From Syntrophothermus lipocalidus DSM 12680 (GTDB lineage: Bacteria; Bacillota; Syntrophomonadia; Syntrophomonadales; Syntrophothermaceae), in contig NC_014220.1 of NCBI RefSeq assembly GCF_000092405.1, positions 2,108,001 through 2,172,000 of the forward strand: a stretch of 64,000 nt of DNA, read 5' to 3'. The translations under genes and the position numbers were made by a program. This document shows positions 62,802 through 64,000 of the stretch, one piece after another. The notes below the pieces were generated by a model. That model saw only the letters and a list, made by a program, of their open reading frames with translations, was not told where the DNA came from and did no database searches. How positions within the stretch are numbered: the stretch's first letter is position 1; the number at the start of each line of letters is the position of its first letter.

Positions 62802-64000
62802 TTACTCCACCGTCACGCTTTTGGCCAGGTTTCGCGGTTTGTCGACATCGCAGCCGCGTTTGACCGCCATGTAATAAGCAAAGAGCTGCAAGGGGACCAC
62901 GGTCAGCATCGGGGTCAAGAGAGAGTCTTCACCGGGAATAACGAAAAGTTCGTCTGTTTCCTCTTCGATGCCAGCGAGCCCTTCTTTTGCTATGCCAATC
63001 ACTTCGGCCCCGCGGGCTTTGACCTCTTTAATGTTAGATATCATCTTGTCTTGGAGTTCGTCCTGGGTTACGATGGCGATGACCGGCACCCCTTTTTCGA
63101 TTAGGGCTAGGGTTCCGTGCTTGAGCTCGCCCGCAGCATAGGCTTCGGCATGGACGTACGATATTTCTTTGAGCTTGAGAGCACCTTCTAAAGCCACGGC
63201 GTAATCGAGCCCCCGCCCAATAAAGAAAGTGCTCGCGGTAGCGGCATATTTCTCAGCTATCGCTTCCACTGCACCGGCTTTTTCCAGGATGGCTTCTACC
63301 TTGTCCGCGATACCTCTCAGCTCCCGAACAGTAGAGGCTATCACTTCCTCGGGCAAAGTGCCCCGCTTCTGCGCCAGGTACAGGCCGAGAAGGTACATGA
63401 CCAGGAGCTGGGTAGAATAAGCCTTGGTCGAAGCTACCGCGATCTCAGGACCGGCCCATGTGTAGATCACCCTGTCGGCCTCTCTGGCTACCGAGCTCCC
63501 CACCACGTTGGTTACGGCCAGCACCCTGATGCCCTTTTTCTTAGCTTCGCGCAGGGCGGCCAGGGTGTCGGCGGTTTCGCCCGACTGGCTTATCACGATG
63601 AGCAGAGATTTATCTCCCCACAATACATCGCGGTACCTGAACTCGGAAGCGATGTCTACTTCCACCGGCAGGCAGGCCAACCGTTCTATGACGTGTTTAC
63701 CCACCACCCCCGCGTGGTAGGCGGTACCACAGGCCACGATAAATACCTTTTCCACCCCATCCAAGCAGCAGTCGAGATCCACGTCCGAAAACTCAACCCG
63801 CCCCCCTTGAATCCGCCCGCGAAGGGTATCCCGTAAAGCCTGGGGTTGCTCCATTATTTCTTTGATCATGAAGTGGGGATACCCGCCTTTTTCCGCCGCC
63901 TCGGCACTCCACGTAACAGTGAACATGTCTTTGGCTACCCTCTTTCCTTCCCCGTTGGAAATGGCAACCCCGTCCCGGGTGAGGACCGCCATTTCCCGGT
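62802..64000 (-). CDS. glmS: Glucosamine-fructose-6-phosphate aminotransferase (5' end beyond window)
   Basis: The last 398 codons are visible; the N-terminal glutaminase domain (about 200 residues) lies outside. FMIKEIMEQPQALRDTLRGR leads into two SIS isomerase domains with ISQSGETADTLAALREAKKKG and ASTKAYSTQL. It ends KPRNLAKSVTVE, the typical GlmS C-terminus. It makes glucosamine-6-phosphate for cell-wall synthesis. Confidence 0.97.
   Translation of the reverse strand, partial: REMAVLTRDGVAISNGEGKRVAKDMFTVTWSAEAAEKGGYPHFMIKEIMEQPQALRDTLRGRIQGGRVEFSDVDLDCCLDGVEKVFIVACGTAYHAGVVGKHVIERLACLPVEVDIASEFRYRDVLWGDKSLLIVISQSGETADTLAALREAKKKGIRVLAVTNVVGSSVAREADRVIYTWAGPEIAVASTKAYSTQLLVMYLLGLYLAQKRGTLPEEVIASTVRELRGIADKVEAILEKAGAVEAIAEKYAATASTFFIGRGLDYAVALEGALKLKEISYVHAEAYAAGELKHGTLALIEKGVPVIAIVTQDELQDKMISNIKEVKARGAEVIGIAKEGLAGIEEETDELFVIPGEDSLLTPMLTVVPLQLFAYYMAVKRGCDVDKPRNLAKSVTVE

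Overview
The window reads as the chromosome of an anaerobic, spore-former-type Bacillota (Clostridia), most like a syntrophic or acetogenic, possibly thermophilic, fatty- or organic-acid oxidiser. This is inferred from gene content: HdrBC, two NfnAB transhydrogenases, a bifurcating-type ferredoxin-ETF, an aldehyde ferredoxin oxidoreductase cluster with NuoEFG-like modules, a Firmicutes-type nif operon, strong GGAGG ribosome-binding sites and many GTG/TTG starts. No rRNA, tRNA or CRISPR array was seen.

Layout. 1-1385: hdrB (cut by the window edge) and hdrC. 2003-5317: nadK, nfnA and nfnB. 5766-5942: a 58-residue ferredoxin. 6839-8797: an AcoR-like sigma-54 activator. 9240-19183: a catabolic beta-oxidation run on the minus strand (maoC, ech, hbd, SDR, thiolase, CaiB-type CoA transferase, acyl-CoA dehydrogenase, MFS transporter), interrupted at 14945-16144 by an IS481-like element. 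19741-22854: uspA, a soluble chemotaxis-type protein, an AAA+ ATPase and a small membrane protein. 23357-24760: a decayed patch with an orphan transposase-like HTH gene and a broken radical SAM gene. 24813-33059: the AOR/NuoEFG-like electron-transfer cluster and a second nfnAB. 33248-36779: cobU, cbiB and cobQ. 37493-41347: a caffeyl-CoA-reductase-like acyl-CoA dehydrogenase/EtfB/ferredoxin-EtfA operon and a thioesterase. 42453-45883: an amino-acid permease broken by an in-frame amber codon, plus a diverged copy of its 3' end. 46202-58129: amtB-glnK, and nifH-I1-I2-D-K-E-B-modABC-amidotransferase, with no nifN. 58867-61667: a chemotaxis-type receptor and an EAL protein. 62021-62631: a VapBC-like toxin-antitoxin pair. 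62802-64000: glmS (5' end outside the window).

The main result of the hunt is a putative sigma-54 regulon. Six sites match the -24/-12 consensus TGGCACG-N4-TTGCW, several perfectly. They precede nadK, the small ferredoxin, the maoC catabolic operon, uspA, the small membrane protein/ATPase/chemotaxis operon, and (plus strand) the orphan HTH gene. A dyad of the form GTGTCC-N7-GGACAC lies about 125-132 bp upstream of the predicted start for four of these, with a weaker one for the maoC operon. Two such dyads sit side by side between the divergent promoters at 22934 and 23183. The resident AcoR-like activator (6839-8797) is the obvious candidate to bind them. This would tie NADP(H) supply, ferredoxin, beta-oxidation and stress or chemosensory proteins into one circuit.

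A second regulatory theme links nitrogen genes. amtB and nifH share a GTATAC-N2-GTATAC operator next to the promoter, and a similar leader RNA of about 190 nt ending in a terminator-like hairpin, which looks like an attenuator or riboswitch-type element that I could not assign to a known class. Other points of interest are the AOR cluster with NuoEFG-like subunits (likely electron bifurcation), a Shine-Dalgarno sequence separated from its start codon by an 11-bp perfect hairpin, and the nif operon without nifN.
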